Origin: Mycobacterium sp. | GTDB taxonomy: Bacteria; Actinomycetota; Actinomycetes; Mycobacteriales; Mycobacteriaceae | Reading direction: 5' to 3' | DNA length: 64,000 bases | Assembly (NCBI GenBank): GCA_025963385.1 | Contig: JAOPUT010000243.1 | Coordinates: 1-64,000, forward strand | Shown: positions 1-7,596 of the stretch, piece by piece | Layout of the letters: each line of letters begins with the position of its first letter | Position numbering within the stretch: the stretch's first letter is position 1 | Notes under the pieces: generated by a model | Databases searched by the model: none | Told to the model about the DNA's origin: nothing | Seen by the model: the letters and a program-made list of their open reading frames with translations, nothing else | Program-made: the position numbers and the translations under genes

Positions 1-2
1 CC

Positions 3-863
3 GCCACCGACTACAACATCGACTACGCGATGCTGGCATCCACCAGGATGGAACCTCTGCTGCGCGACATCCGGCTCGGGATGGAGGGCGCCGGGCTGTA
101 CTGCGAGGGCGTCAAGGGCGAGTGCAACCTGGGTCAGCAGGAGATCGGCTTCCGGTACGACGATGCGCTGGTCACCTGCGACAACCACACCATCTACAAG
201 AACGGCGCGAAGGAGATCGCCGACCAGCACGGCAAGAGCCTCACGTTCATGGCGAAGTTCGACGAGCGTGAAGGCAACAGCTGTCACATCCACCTCTCGT
301 TCCGTGGTGACGACGGTACGGCCGTGTTCGCGGACGACGACGACCCGCTCGGGATGTCGCCGATGTTCCGCAGCTTCGTCGCGGGCCAGCTGGCCACCCT
401 GCGTGAACTGACGCTCTTCTACGCACCGAACATCAACTCCTACAAGCGTTTCGTCGATGGCAGCTTCGCGCCGACCGCCGTCGCGTGGGGCATGGACAAC
501 CGCACGTGCGCGCTGCGCGTGGTCGGCCACGGGCACGGCATGCGGATGGAGTGCCGGGCGCCCGGCGGCGACGTCAATCAGTACCTCGCGGTCTCCGCGT
601 TGATCGCCGGTGGTCTGCACGGCATCGATCAGGGCCTCGAACTGCCTGCAGCGTGCGAGGGCAACGCGTACACCAGTGGGGCCGAACGGCTTCCGACCAC
701 AATGGCCGAGGCCGCCGCACTGTTCGAGGCGTCGACGGTGGCGCGCGAGGCGTTCGGCGATGAGGTCGTCGAGCACTACCTCAACAACGCCAAGGTCGAG
801 TTGAAGGCGTTCAACTCGACGGTCACCGACTGGGAGAGGCGACGTGGGTTCGAACGACTCTGA
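3..863 (+). CDS. glnA4: GlnA4-like glutamine synthetase family protein, 3' part (5' end outside window)
   Basis: The reading frame is open from the left edge, so the start lies upstream; 286 residues are visible, against about 457 for the mycobacterial GlnA4 family. The visible part is the C-terminal catalytic barrel: the GNSCHIHLSF motif (ATP/metal-binding histidine loop), an NINSYKRF segment followed by the NRTCALR arginine stretch, and MECRAPGGDVNQY with a metal-ligand glutamate. The end, WERRRGFERL, is typical of the GlnA2-GlnA4 group rather than of housekeeping GlnA1. Family members ligate glutamate to amines; Streptomyces GlnA4 was described as a gamma-glutamylethanolamide synthetase. 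The next gene starts inside this one's 3' end. A role in amine gamma-glutamylation is inferred from the PuuD-like and aldehyde dehydrogenase neighbours; the exact substrate cannot be read from sequence. Confidence 0.9.
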   Translation, partial: ATDYNIDYAMLASTRMEPLLRDIRLGMEGAGLYCEGVKGECNLGQQEIGFRYDDALVTCDNHTIYKNGAKEIADQHGKSLTFMAKFDEREGNSCHIHLSFRGDDGTAVFADDDDPLGMSPMFRSFVAGQLATLRELTLFYAPNINSYKRFVDGSFAPTAVAWGMDNRTCALRVVGHGHGMRMECRAPGGDVNQYLAVSALIAGGLHGIDQGLELPAACEGNAYTSGAERLPTTMAEAAALFEASTVAREAFGDEVVEHYLNNAKVELKAFNSTVTDWERRRGFERL

Positions 864-1689
864 CGTGAACACGACCCGCCGCCCGATCGTCGGTCTCACC
901 ACGTATCTGCAGCAGGCTCAGACCGGTGTCTGGGACGTCCGTGCCAGTTTCCTGCCCGCCGTCTACGTCGAGGGCGTCACCTCGGCGGGTGGTATCGCCA
1001 CCCTGCTTCCACCGCAACCGGTGGACGACGCCATCGTCGAGCGGGTGCTCGACGGGCTGGACGGTCTGGTGATCACCGGCGGACGCGACGTCGATCCCGG
1101 GACCTACGGTCAGGCGCCGCATCCGACCACCGACGAACCGGCGCGCGACCGTGACGCGTGGGAATTCGCCCTGGTGCGTGGAGCATTGGCGCGCGGACTG
1201 CCGCTTCTCGGCATCTGCCGCGGCGCGCAGGTCCTCAACGTGGTACTCGGGGGCACGCTGCACCAACACCTGCCCGACGTCGTCGGCCACTACCAGCACC
1301 AGCTTGGCAACGCCGTGTTCAGCACGTCGTCGATCCAGACGGTGCCGGGAACTCGGCTGGCCGCCTTGATCGGCGCGTCCACCGACGCCCAGTGCTACCA
1401 CCACCAGGCCATCGCCGAGCTCGGCAAGGGACTGATGGCGAGTGCGTGGGATCGGGACGGTGTGGTCGAGGCGGTCGAAATGGTTCCTGGGGCGAGCGGA
1501 GCGACGGGGGAGGCTCCTGGGGCGAGCGGAGCGACGGGGAGGACAACAGGCCAGACCTTCGTTCTGGCCGTCCAGTGGCATCCCGAGGAACGACTCGACG
1601 ATCTGCGGCTGTTCGCAGGCGTCGTGGAGGCCGCCACGGCATACGCCTCGGGCAAGATTCAGACAACTCGGGAAAGGACCACAGCGTGA
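844..1689 (+). CDS. Class I glutamine amidotransferase-like gamma-glutamyl hydrolase (PuuD-type)
   Basis: A 281-residue protein of the peptidase C26/PuuD family, which hydrolyses gamma-glutamyl amides such as gamma-glutamyl-GABA. The catalytic cysteine is C125 in GICRGAQV and the His/Glu pair is H246/E248 in QWHPE; the oxyanion strand VITGGRDVDPG sits at about residues 77-86. The GTG start overlaps the end of the glutamine synthetase gene by 20 bases, which suggests translational coupling. The oddity is residues 215-232, a duplicated PGASGATG segment made by a 30-bp tandem DNA repeat just before the catalytic histidine strand. It corresponds in position to M. tuberculosis Rv2859c. Its pathway role, releasing glutamate after oxidation of the gamma-glutamyl amine, is inferred from the operon. 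Confidence 0.88.
   Translation: MGSNDSDVNTTRRPIVGLTTYLQQAQTGVWDVRASFLPAVYVEGVTSAGGIATLLPPQPVDDAIVERVLDGLDGLVITGGRDVDPGTYGQAPHPTTDEPARDRDAWEFALVRGALARGLPLLGICRGAQVLNVVLGGTLHQHLPDVVGHYQHQLGNAVFSTSSIQTVPGTRLAALIGASTDAQCYHHQAIAELGKGLMASAWDRDGVVEAVEMVPGASGATGEAPGASGATGRTTGQTFVLAVQWHPEERLDDLRLFAGVVEAATAYASGKIQTTRERTTA
1485..1539 (+). repeat. In-frame tandem duplication, 25-bp identical core, 30-bp period
   Basis: Two copies of a 25-base core (1485-1509 and 1515-1539), rich in GAGCG, lie inside the amidotransferase gene and encode PGASGATG twice. The length is a multiple of three, so the frame is kept. Confidence 0.85.
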
Positions 1690-3050
1690 CCACGTCGACA
1701 CTGATCAACCCTGCGACGGAGGAGGTGCTGCGCACCGTCGAACTGCTCGACGTCCCCGCCGTGGACGACGCCGTCGCGCGCGCGAAGTCCGCGCAGAAGC
1801 AGTGGGCCAGGCTGGCCCCTGCCGAGCGGGCCGCCGCACTGCGGTCGTTCGCCGCTCAGGTCGATGCGCACGTCGACGAGCTGGCCGCGTTGGAGGTGGC
1901 CAACTCCGGGCACGTGATCGGCAACGCGGAGTGGGAGGCGGGGCACGTCCGCGACGTGCTGCAGTTCTACTCGGCTAGCCCGGAACGGATGTCCGGCAAG
2001 CAGATTCCGGTGGCAGGCGGCCTCGACGTCACGTTCAACGAGCCGCTCGGTGTCGTCGCGGTGATCGCGCCGTGGAACTTCCCGATGACCATCGCCTCTT
2101 GGGGCTTCGTGCCCGCGCTCGCCGCAGGCAACGCCGTTCTCGTCAAGCCCGCCGAGATCACCCCGCTGACCACGATGCGGCTGGCCGAACTCGGGCGCGA
2201 GGCCGGGCTGCCCGACGGCCTGTTCCAGGTGCTGCCGGGCCGGGGGTCGGTGGTGGGGGAGCGCTTCATCAGTCACCCCGACGTCCGCAAGATCGTGTTC
2301 ACCGGCTCGACCGAGGTCGGCACGCGGGTGATGGCGGGCGCCGCGCAGCAGGTGAAGCGGGTGACCCTGGAGTTGGGCGGCAAGAGCGCGAACATCGTCT
2401 TCGACGACTGTGATCTGGAGAAGGCTGCCGCTACCGCACCCTACGGCGTGTTCGACAATGCCGGTCAGGACTGCTGCGCGCGCAGCCGGATCCTGGTGCA
2501 GCGCAACGTGTACGACAAGTTCATGGAGCTCCTCGAGCCTGCCGTGAAGGGCGTCGTCGTCGGCGACCCGGCATCCAGGGACAGCGAGATGGGGCCGCTG
2601 GTGTCGCGGTCTCACTTCGAGACCGTCGCGTCCTACGTTCCCGACGACGCACCCGTCGCCTTCCGCGGTTCCGCGCCCTCAGGTCCCGGATACTGGTTCC
2701 CGCCAACGGTTCTCACCCCGCAGCGCACCGACCGCACCGTCACCGAGGAGATCTTCGGCCCCGTCGTCACGGTGTTGCCGTTCGAAGACGAGGCCGACGC
2801 GATCGAACTCGCCAACGACAGCCCGTACGGCCTGTCCGGATCGATCTGGACCGACAACCTTTCGCGGGCGATGCGGGTGTCGCGAGGGGTGGAGTCCGGC
2901 AACCTCTCGGTGAATTCGCACTCGTCGGTCCGCTACAACACACCGTTCGGTGGCTTCAAGCAATCCGGGCTCGGCCGCGAGCTCGGCCCCGATGCGCCAC
3001 TGCACTTCACCGAAACCAAGAACGTCTTCTTTGCGATTGGAGAACTCTAG
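1686..3050 (+). CDS. aldC: NAD(P)-dependent aldehyde dehydrogenase
   Basis: A 454-residue ALDH-superfamily enzyme that oxidises an aldehyde to a carboxylate. The NAD-binding FTGSTEVG is at residues 205-212, the general-base glutamate E229 lies in LELGGKSAN, and the nucleophile is C263 in NAGQDCCARSR. The PWNFP motif and the C-terminal GGFKQSGLGRE are also present. The open frame runs further upstream, but the GTG at 1686 is chosen because it overlaps the preceding stop codon as GTGA and gives the family N-terminus (STLINPATEEVL). It matches M. tuberculosis aldC (Rv2858c) in length and position. In this operon the likely substrate is a gamma-glutamylated or free amino-aldehyde; that is inference. 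Confidence 0.92.
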   Translation: MTTSTLINPATEEVLRTVELLDVPAVDDAVARAKSAQKQWARLAPAERAAALRSFAAQVDAHVDELAALEVANSGHVIGNAEWEAGHVRDVLQFYSASPERMSGKQIPVAGGLDVTFNEPLGVVAVIAPWNFPMTIASWGFVPALAAGNAVLVKPAEITPLTTMRLAELGREAGLPDGLFQVLPGRGSVVGERFISHPDVRKIVFTGSTEVGTRVMAGAAQQVKRVTLELGGKSANIVFDDCDLEKAAATAPYGVFDNAGQDCCARSRILVQRNVYDKFMELLEPAVKGVVVGDPASRDSEMGPLVSRSHFETVASYVPDDAPVAFRGSAPSGPGYWFPPTVLTPQRTDRTVTEEIFGPVVTVLPFEDEADAIELANDSPYGLSGSIWTDNLSRAMRVSRGVESGNLSVNSHSSVRYNTPFGGFKQSGLGRELGPDAPLHFTETKNVFFAIGEL

Positions 3051-3824
3051 ATGGATCTGACCCAGCGGCTTGCAGGCAAGGTCGCCGTGATCACCGGCGG
3101 CGCCAGCGGCATCGGGCTCGCGACCGCCAAGCGGATGCGGGCGGAGGGCGCGACGATCGTCATCGGCGACATCGACCCCGCCACGGGCAAGTCCGTCGCG
3201 GACGACCTCAACGGCACGTTCGTTCAGGTCGACGTCTCCGACCAAGTGGCGGTCGACTCGCTGTTCGACACGGCCGCCGAGACCTACGGCGCCGTGGACA
3301 TCGCCTTCAACAACGCGGGCATCAGCCCGCCGGAGGACGATCTCATCGAGGTCACCGGGATCGACGCGTGGGACCGGGTGCAGGACATCAACCTCAAGTC
3401 GGTCTTCTTCTGCTGCAAGGCTGCGTTGCGACACATGGTGCCCGCGCAGAAGGGGTCGATCGTCAACACCGCGTCGTTCGTGGCGGTGAACGGCTCGGCG
3501 ACCTCGCAGATCTCGTACACCGCGTCCAAGGGCGGCGTGCTCGCCATGTCGCGGGAACTCGGAATTCAGTACGCGCGACAGGGAATTCGGGTCAACGCCC
3601 TCTGCCCGGGACCGGTGAACACCCCACTGCTGCAGGAGCTGTTCGCGAAGGATCCCGAGCGCGCCGCACGGCGGCTGGTGCACGTGCCGATGGGGCGCTT
3701 CGCCGAACCCGACGAACTCGCGGCCGCGGTGACGTTCCTCGCCAGTGACGACGCGTCCTTCATCACCGGGTCGACGTTCCTCGTCGACGGCGGCATCACC
3801 GGCCACTACGTCACGCCGCTGTAA
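3051..3824 (+). CDS. Short-chain dehydrogenase/reductase (SDR)
   Basis: A 257-residue classical SDR with the Rossmann motif GGASGIG at residues 16-22, NNAG at 87-90, and the catalytic set S142, Y156 and K160 (YTASK). The PGPVNTPLL loop and the C-terminal FLVDGGITGHY agree with 3-ketoacyl reductase-like or alcohol dehydrogenase-like SDRs. The ATG follows the aldehyde dehydrogenase stop codon with no gap, so it belongs to the same operon. D40 after the second beta strand (IGDID) suggests NAD(H) rather than NADP(H). The substrate is unknown; oxidation of an alcohol or amino-alcohol intermediate is a reasonable guess from its neighbours. Confidence 0.9.
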   Translation: MDLTQRLAGKVAVITGGASGIGLATAKRMRAEGATIVIGDIDPATGKSVADDLNGTFVQVDVSDQVAVDSLFDTAAETYGAVDIAFNNAGISPPEDDLIEVTGIDAWDRVQDINLKSVFFCCKAALRHMVPAQKGSIVNTASFVAVNGSATSQISYTASKGGVLAMSRELGIQYARQGIRVNALCPGPVNTPLLQELFAKDPERAARRLVHVPMGRFAEPDELAAAVTFLASDDASFITGSTFLVDGGITGHYVTPL

Positions 3825-3839
3825 GGGTCGGCCCCGACC

Positions 3840-4568
3840 ATGACCTCTCCCGCACCGGATCCGCAGCAGCCCGCCAGTGAGGCCCTGCTGCGTCCGGTGC
3901 GGCTGGGCAATGCCTTCGAGGACACCGTCGGCAGGCTGCTCGAGACCATCCGGCTCGGCGTGCTGGAACCCGGCGAGTCGCTACCGCCGGAGCGCGAACT
4001 GGCCACCCGGCTCGGCGTCAGCCGCGACACCGTCCGCGAGGCCATCAAGTCGCTGTCCGACGCGGGGTACCTGGTATCGCGGCGCGGTCGCTACGGCGGC
4101 ACGTTCCTGGCCGACGACCTCCCCCCGCCGAGCGCGGACGGGGTGCGCTTCACGCGTGCTGACATCGACGACACCTTGCGGCTGCGGGAGGTGCTCGAGG
4201 TCGGTGCGGCGAGGATGGCTGCCGGCCGGACGCTGACTGCCGCCGAACGAGAGACGTTGTGGAGCAGGCTGATCGACGTCCGGGGCGCCCCGCTGGAGGA
4301 CTACCGCCGGCTGGACTCCCGGCTGCACCTGGCGATCGCCGAGGCCGCGGGCGCCCCGTCGTTGGTACCGCTCGTTGCCGAGAATCGGATGCGGCTCAAC
4401 GAACTGCTGGACCACATTCCGCTGCTGGCACGCAACATCGTGCACTCCGACGAGCAGCACGACGCGATCGTGATGGCGATCCTGGCCGGGGACGCCGACC
4501 GCGCAGGGGAGACCATGACCGCCCACGTGTGGGGATCCGCGTCGCTGCTGCATGGTTTCCTCGACTAG
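3840..4568 (+). CDS. GntR/FadR-family transcriptional regulator (FCD domain)
   Basis: A 242-residue regulator. Residues about 30-85 form a winged helix-turn-helix with the GntR signature SLPPERELATRLGVSRDTVR, followed by wing residues SRRGRYGGTF. The all-helical FCD ligand-binding domain fills about residues 100-235 and contains the typical histidine-bearing helices (DSRLHLAIAEAAG and DEQHDAI). It starts 15 bases after the SDR gene and is probably cotranscribed with the amine-catabolic genes, which makes it their likely local repressor with an amine- or acid-derived effector. Any operator would lie upstream of the glutamine synthetase gene, outside the window. Confidence 0.88.
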   Translation: MTSPAPDPQQPASEALLRPVRLGNAFEDTVGRLLETIRLGVLEPGESLPPERELATRLGVSRDTVREAIKSLSDAGYLVSRRGRYGGTFLADDLPPPSADGVRFTRADIDDTLRLREVLEVGAARMAAGRTLTAAERETLWSRLIDVRGAPLEDYRRLDSRLHLAIAEAAGAPSLVPLVAENRMRLNELLDHIPLLARNIVHSDEQHDAIVMAILAGDADRAGETMTAHVWGSASLLHGFLD

Positions 4569-4681
4569 TGATCTCCGAGGAATTCCACGACTTCTTCATC
4601 GCGTCGGCCGGTGCCGAGTGTGGTCGGCGCACCGGGCCGATGAGGGGTGTCCCCGGCCGCGGGGTGGACTAAATTGCAGTT
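4569..4681. other. Gap between GntR and ArsR genes with a GC hairpin
   Basis: A 113-base gap. It holds a short stem (CCCCG at 4651-4655 and CGGGG at 4660-4664, loop of four) directly in front of the arsR -10 hexamer. The stem could be a weak terminator for the upstream operon. Nothing else is evident. Confidence 0.4.
4670..4681 (+). promoter_or_regulatory. Leaderless -10 element of arsR-type gene
   Basis: TAAATT at 4670-4675 lies six bases before the ATG. This places the transcription start at or next to the start codon, which has no obvious ribosome-binding site. Confidence 0.55.
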
Positions 4682-5008
4682 ATGGAGCGCGGCGGCGAGG
4701 CGGTGGTGCGACGCGCGTCGTCGGCGCTCGCCGACGTCGACATCAACGGCTGGACGCTGCGCTTCGACCTGCTGTCCGACCCGAACCGACTCGAGATCCT
4801 GCTGAGTCTGCACCGCGCGCCGGGCATCTGCGTGAGCGACCTGGCGGCCGTGGTGGGCCGATCGGAAAACTCGGTGTCCCAAGCACTCCGGGTACTCAGG
4901 CAGCAGGGGTGGGTGACCAGCACCCGGGTGGGCCGCTCGGTGGCCTACCGGTTGGAGGACGAGATCATCCACGACCTGCTGCACTGGATAGGCGCGGCGC
5001 ACGGTTGA
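4682..5008 (+). CDS. ArsR/SmtB-family metal-responsive repressor (probable nickel/cobalt sensor)
   Basis: A 108-residue winged-helix protein. The recognition segment VSDLAAVVGRSENSVSQALR is at about residues 44-63, followed by the wing STRVGRSVAYRLED. Dimerisation helices flank it, and the C-terminus carries the histidines of IIHDLLHWIGAAHG, plausible metal ligands of an alpha5-type site. The gene lies 79 bases upstream of nicT on the same strand, and a palindrome with TGAACA half sites overlaps the nicT promoter. Repression of nicT under high Ni/Co is inferred from this arrangement; the metal specificity is not proven by sequence. Confidence 0.82.
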   Translation: MERGGEAVVRRASSALADVDINGWTLRFDLLSDPNRLEILLSLHRAPGICVSDLAAVVGRSENSVSQALRVLRQQGWVTSTRVGRSVAYRLEDEIIHDLLHWIGAAHG

Positions 5009-5035
5009 CCTGCCCATGTGGACAGGAAGCCGACA

Positions 5036-5061
5036 TGAACATCTGAACAGCTAGACAGATG
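5036..5061 (+). promoter_or_regulatory. Candidate ArsR operator upstream of nicT
   Basis: A 22-base interrupted palindrome (5040-5061) has arms CATCTG and CAGATG around a central AGCT. It is overlapped by two direct TGAACA half sites at 5036-5041 and 5044-5049. ArsR/SmtB operators commonly contain TGAA/TTCA half sites. It covers the candidate -35 of the nicT promoter. Confidence 0.6.
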
Positions 5062-5087
5062 AGAGCGGCCCGGAATAGGGTCGAACG
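5052..5087 (+). promoter_or_regulatory. nicT promoter, leaderless
   Basis: A -35-like TAGACA (5052-5057), an 18-base spacer and a -10 TAGGGT (5076-5081) are followed after six bases by the ATG. The -35 lies inside the operator palindrome, which fits repression by occlusion. Confidence 0.65.
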
Positions 5088-6179
5088 ATGAGCGTCGTCA
5101 CGCAGCCCGAAGCGAACGGCAAGCCCCGCCTCGACCGCGCCGACTGGACGTCGATCACGGGCATGGCAGGCGTCGTCCTCTTCCTGCACCTGTTCGGTTG
5201 GGGAGTGCTGGTGTTCGGCGTCGCCCCGAAGCACATCACCCTCGGGGCCACCGGGGTCTTCGGCGTCGGACTCGGACTGACGGCCTACCTGCTCGGCGTC
5301 CGTCACGCCTTCGACGCCGACCACATCGCGGTGATCGACAACACCACCCGCAAGCTCGTCGGCGAGGGCAAGAAATCGCTGTCGGCGGGCTTCTGGTTCT
5401 CCCTCGGTCACTCCAGCGTGGTGTTCGGTTTGGCGTTCCTGCTGGCCCTCGGGGTCAAGGCCCTCGTCGGGCCGGTGCAGGACGAGAACTCCTCGATGCT
5501 GCAGACGCTCGGACTGATCGGCTCGTTGGTGGCGGGAACGTTCCTCATCCTGATCGGACTCACCAACCTGTTCGCCGTCGTCGGCATCGCGAAGGTGTTC
5601 CGCGAGATGCGCAGCGGCGACTTCGACGAAGCCGAGCTGGAGCGCCAGCTCAACAATCGCGGCTTCCTGGCCCGGCTGCTCGGGCGCGTGATGCGGCGGG
5701 TCAGCAAGCCGTGGCACCTGTACCCGGTGGGACTGCTGATGGGGCTGGGCTTCGACACGGCGACCCAGGTGGCTCTGTTGGTGCTTGCCGCGGGCACCGC
5801 GGCCTTCACCCTGCCGTGGTACGCCGTACTGGTGCTGCCGGTGCTGTTCGCGGCGGGCATGAGCCTGTTCGACGCCGCCGACGGGATCTTCATGGCGCGG
5901 GCCTACGGCTGGGCATTCCTGAAGCCGATCCGCAAGGTCTACTACAACCTCACGGTGACCGTGCTGTCGGTGTTCGTCGCGCTCGTCATCGGCGGCATCG
6001 TCTTGATCGGCCTGCTGGTCGACCGCCTCGGCATCCAGTCAGGGCCGCTTGCCGTCATCGGCTCGGCCGACCTCGGCTCCGTCGGCTTCGCGATCGTCGG
6101 CATCTTCGCGGTGGTCTGGCTGGTGTCCCTCGCGGTGTGGCGCTTCGGCCGGATCGAGGAACGCTGGGACTCGCCCTAG
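5088..6179 (+). CDS. nicT: Nickel/cobalt permease of the NiCoT family
   Basis: A 363-residue integral membrane protein with about eight hydrophobic segments. The NiCoT signature RHAFDADHIAVIDN begins at about residue 72 in the second segment and provides the metal-selectivity histidines and aspartates. The further family motifs FWFSLGHSS and LGFDTATQV are present. It imports Ni2+ and/or Co2+ in a proton-driven manner. Co2+ would feed the cobalamin genes at 10.8-15.9 kb, and nickel would feed urease or hydrogenases elsewhere. The ATG follows a leaderless promoter and an ArsR-type operator. The gene converges with mtr; both stop codons lie in one palindrome. Confidence 0.93.
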   Translation: MSVVTQPEANGKPRLDRADWTSITGMAGVVLFLHLFGWGVLVFGVAPKHITLGATGVFGVGLGLTAYLLGVRHAFDADHIAVIDNTTRKLVGEGKKSLSAGFWFSLGHSSVVFGLAFLLALGVKALVGPVQDENSSMLQTLGLIGSLVAGTFLILIGLTNLFAVVGIAKVFREMRSGDFDEAELERQLNNRGFLARLLGRVMRRVSKPWHLYPVGLLMGLGFDTATQVALLVLAAGTAAFTLPWYAVLVLPVLFAAGMSLFDAADGIFMARAYGWAFLKPIRKVYYNLTVTVLSVFVALVIGGIVLIGLLVDRLGIQSGPLAVIGSADLGSVGFAIVGIFAVVWLVSLAVWRFGRIEERWDSP

Positions 6180-6195
6180 CGAGCGATGTCGCTAG
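6176..6195. terminator. Palindrome containing both stop codons at the nicT/mtr convergence
   Basis: Arms CTAGCGA (6176-6182) and TCGCTAG (6189-6195) pair perfectly around a six-base loop. The nicT stop (6177-6179) and the mtr stop (6192-6194, opposite strand) occupy symmetric positions. It may act as a weak bidirectional terminator; there is no U tract. Confidence 0.5.
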
Positions 6196-7592
6196 GAGTC
6201 GACGAGACCGAGCAGCGCGTTCTCGATCACCTCCGGCAGTCCCGGATGGATCCAGTACTGATTCTCGGCGACCTGCTTCGCGGTCTGACCGAAGCTCATC
6301 GCCTGGATGACCGGTTGGATGATCGACGACGCCTGATGGCCCATCACGTGAGCGCCGAGGATGAGTCCGGTGGCGCGGTCGCCGATGAGCTTGACGATGC
6401 CGTGCTCGTCCTCCATCGCCCAGCCGTATGCGGTGTCGCCGTAGCGCTGCACCTTGGTCACCACGTCGTAGCCACCGTCCCTGGCCTCGTCCTCGGTCAT
6501 GCCCACCATGGCGATCTGCGGATCGGTGAACACCGCCGACGGGACGAAGCGGTGGTCGGAGGCGCGCATCGAGGACGTGTCATCCCAGTCGCACAGCAGG
6601 TTGTGCCGCACCACCCTCATCTCGTGATTGGCGACGTGCTTGAGCTGATACTTCGACGACACGTCGCCGAGCGCGAACACGCCACGCGCCGTGGTGCGTT
6701 GGTATTCGTCGACCACCACCAGGCCCGTGTCGTCGACCTCGACACCCGCCAGCTCGGCGTCGAGCTGATCGCCGTTCGGCACCCGCCCCGTCGCCACCAG
6801 CAGCATGTCGGCTTCGAGCGTGTCGCCGTCGTCGAACTCGAGGACGCAGTGGTCGCCCTCCTGGCGGGCACCGACGACGTTCTCGTGGGTGCGTAGATCC
6901 CACTTGCGCGTCGCGATGTCGGTGAACGGGTAGCAGATCGACTCGTCGCAGTGCGTCAGAAGCCCGTACCCCCGGACCACGATGGTGACGCGCACGCCCA
7001 GCGCGGAGAACACGTGCGCGAACTCCGCCGCCACGAAGCCGCCACCCACGATGACCAGATGCTCGGGGAGGGCGGGGATCCGCATGATGTCGTCACTGGT
7101 GTGGTACTTGACGCCGCACTCGTCGATGGCCGGCGGGACGTGGGCCCGGGACCCCGCAGCGATGACCACCTTGTCCGCGGTGAACTCGTCGCCTGCATCG
7201 GTGCGCAACGTGTAGCGCCCGTCGGGCTGGGTGGGCCCGAACCTGGTGTGACTGGCGTACACCCGCACGTTGGGCAGACTGCGCTTGTACTTCGCACCGC
7301 CGGCCGCGATCGGGTCGATGCGGCCGAACACGCGGTCCACGATGTCGGTCCAGCGCACCTTGTCCAGCGTCGAGTCGACGCCGTACCGCGAACTCTGCCT
7401 GATGGTCTGGGCGACCTCGGCGGCGTACACGAACATCTTGGTGGGGATGCAGCCGACGTTCAGGCAGGTGCCGCCGAACGTGCCCTGTTCGCAGATGGCG
7501 ACCCGCATCTCGCCGTACCTGGCGTCGACACCCGGGTCGGGGATGCTGTTGCCCGAGCCCGTTCCGATGATCGCCAGGTCGAAGTGTTCCAC
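6192..7592 (-). CDS. mtr: Mycothione reductase
   Basis: A 466-residue FAD/NADPH pyridine-nucleotide disulfide oxidoreductase that reduces mycothione (oxidised mycothiol). It begins with the FAD-binding IIGTGSGN. The redox-active pair is C43 and C48 in GGTCLNVGCIP, the second Rossmann motif is VGGGFVAAE, the FAD site is ALGDV, and the C-terminal catalytic histidine is in YWIHPGLPEV. The open frame extends 50 codons upstream, but the GTG at 7592 is chosen because VEHFDLAIIGTGSGN aligns with the start of M. tuberculosis Mtr and follows the upstream gene by only four bases. It is cotranscribed with the hydrolase gene. The product maintains the thiol redox buffer that replaces glutathione in actinobacteria. 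Confidence 0.96.
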   Translation of the reverse strand: MEHFDLAIIGTGSGNSIPDPGVDARYGEMRVAICEQGTFGGTCLNVGCIPTKMFVYAAEVAQTIRQSSRYGVDSTLDKVRWTDIVDRVFGRIDPIAAGGAKYKRSLPNVRVYASHTRFGPTQPDGRYTLRTDAGDEFTADKVVIAAGSRAHVPPAIDECGVKYHTSDDIMRIPALPEHLVIVGGGFVAAEFAHVFSALGVRVTIVVRGYGLLTHCDESICYPFTDIATRKWDLRTHENVVGARQEGDHCVLEFDDGDTLEADMLLVATGRVPNGDQLDAELAGVEVDDTGLVVVDEYQRTTARGVFALGDVSSKYQLKHVANHEMRVVRHNLLCDWDDTSSMRASDHRFVPSAVFTDPQIAMVGMTEDEARDGGYDVVTKVQRYGDTAYGWAMEDEHGIVKLIGDRATGLILGAHVMGHQASSIIQPVIQAMSFGQTAKQVAENQYWIHPGLPEVIENALLGLVDS

Positions 7593-7596
7593 GTGT

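Noticed and set aside
1158-1685. Upstream extension of the aldehyde dehydrogenase frame
   Set aside because: The extra 176 codons overlap the amidotransferase gene and are Arg/Gly-rich. The GTG at 1686 gives the family N-terminus.
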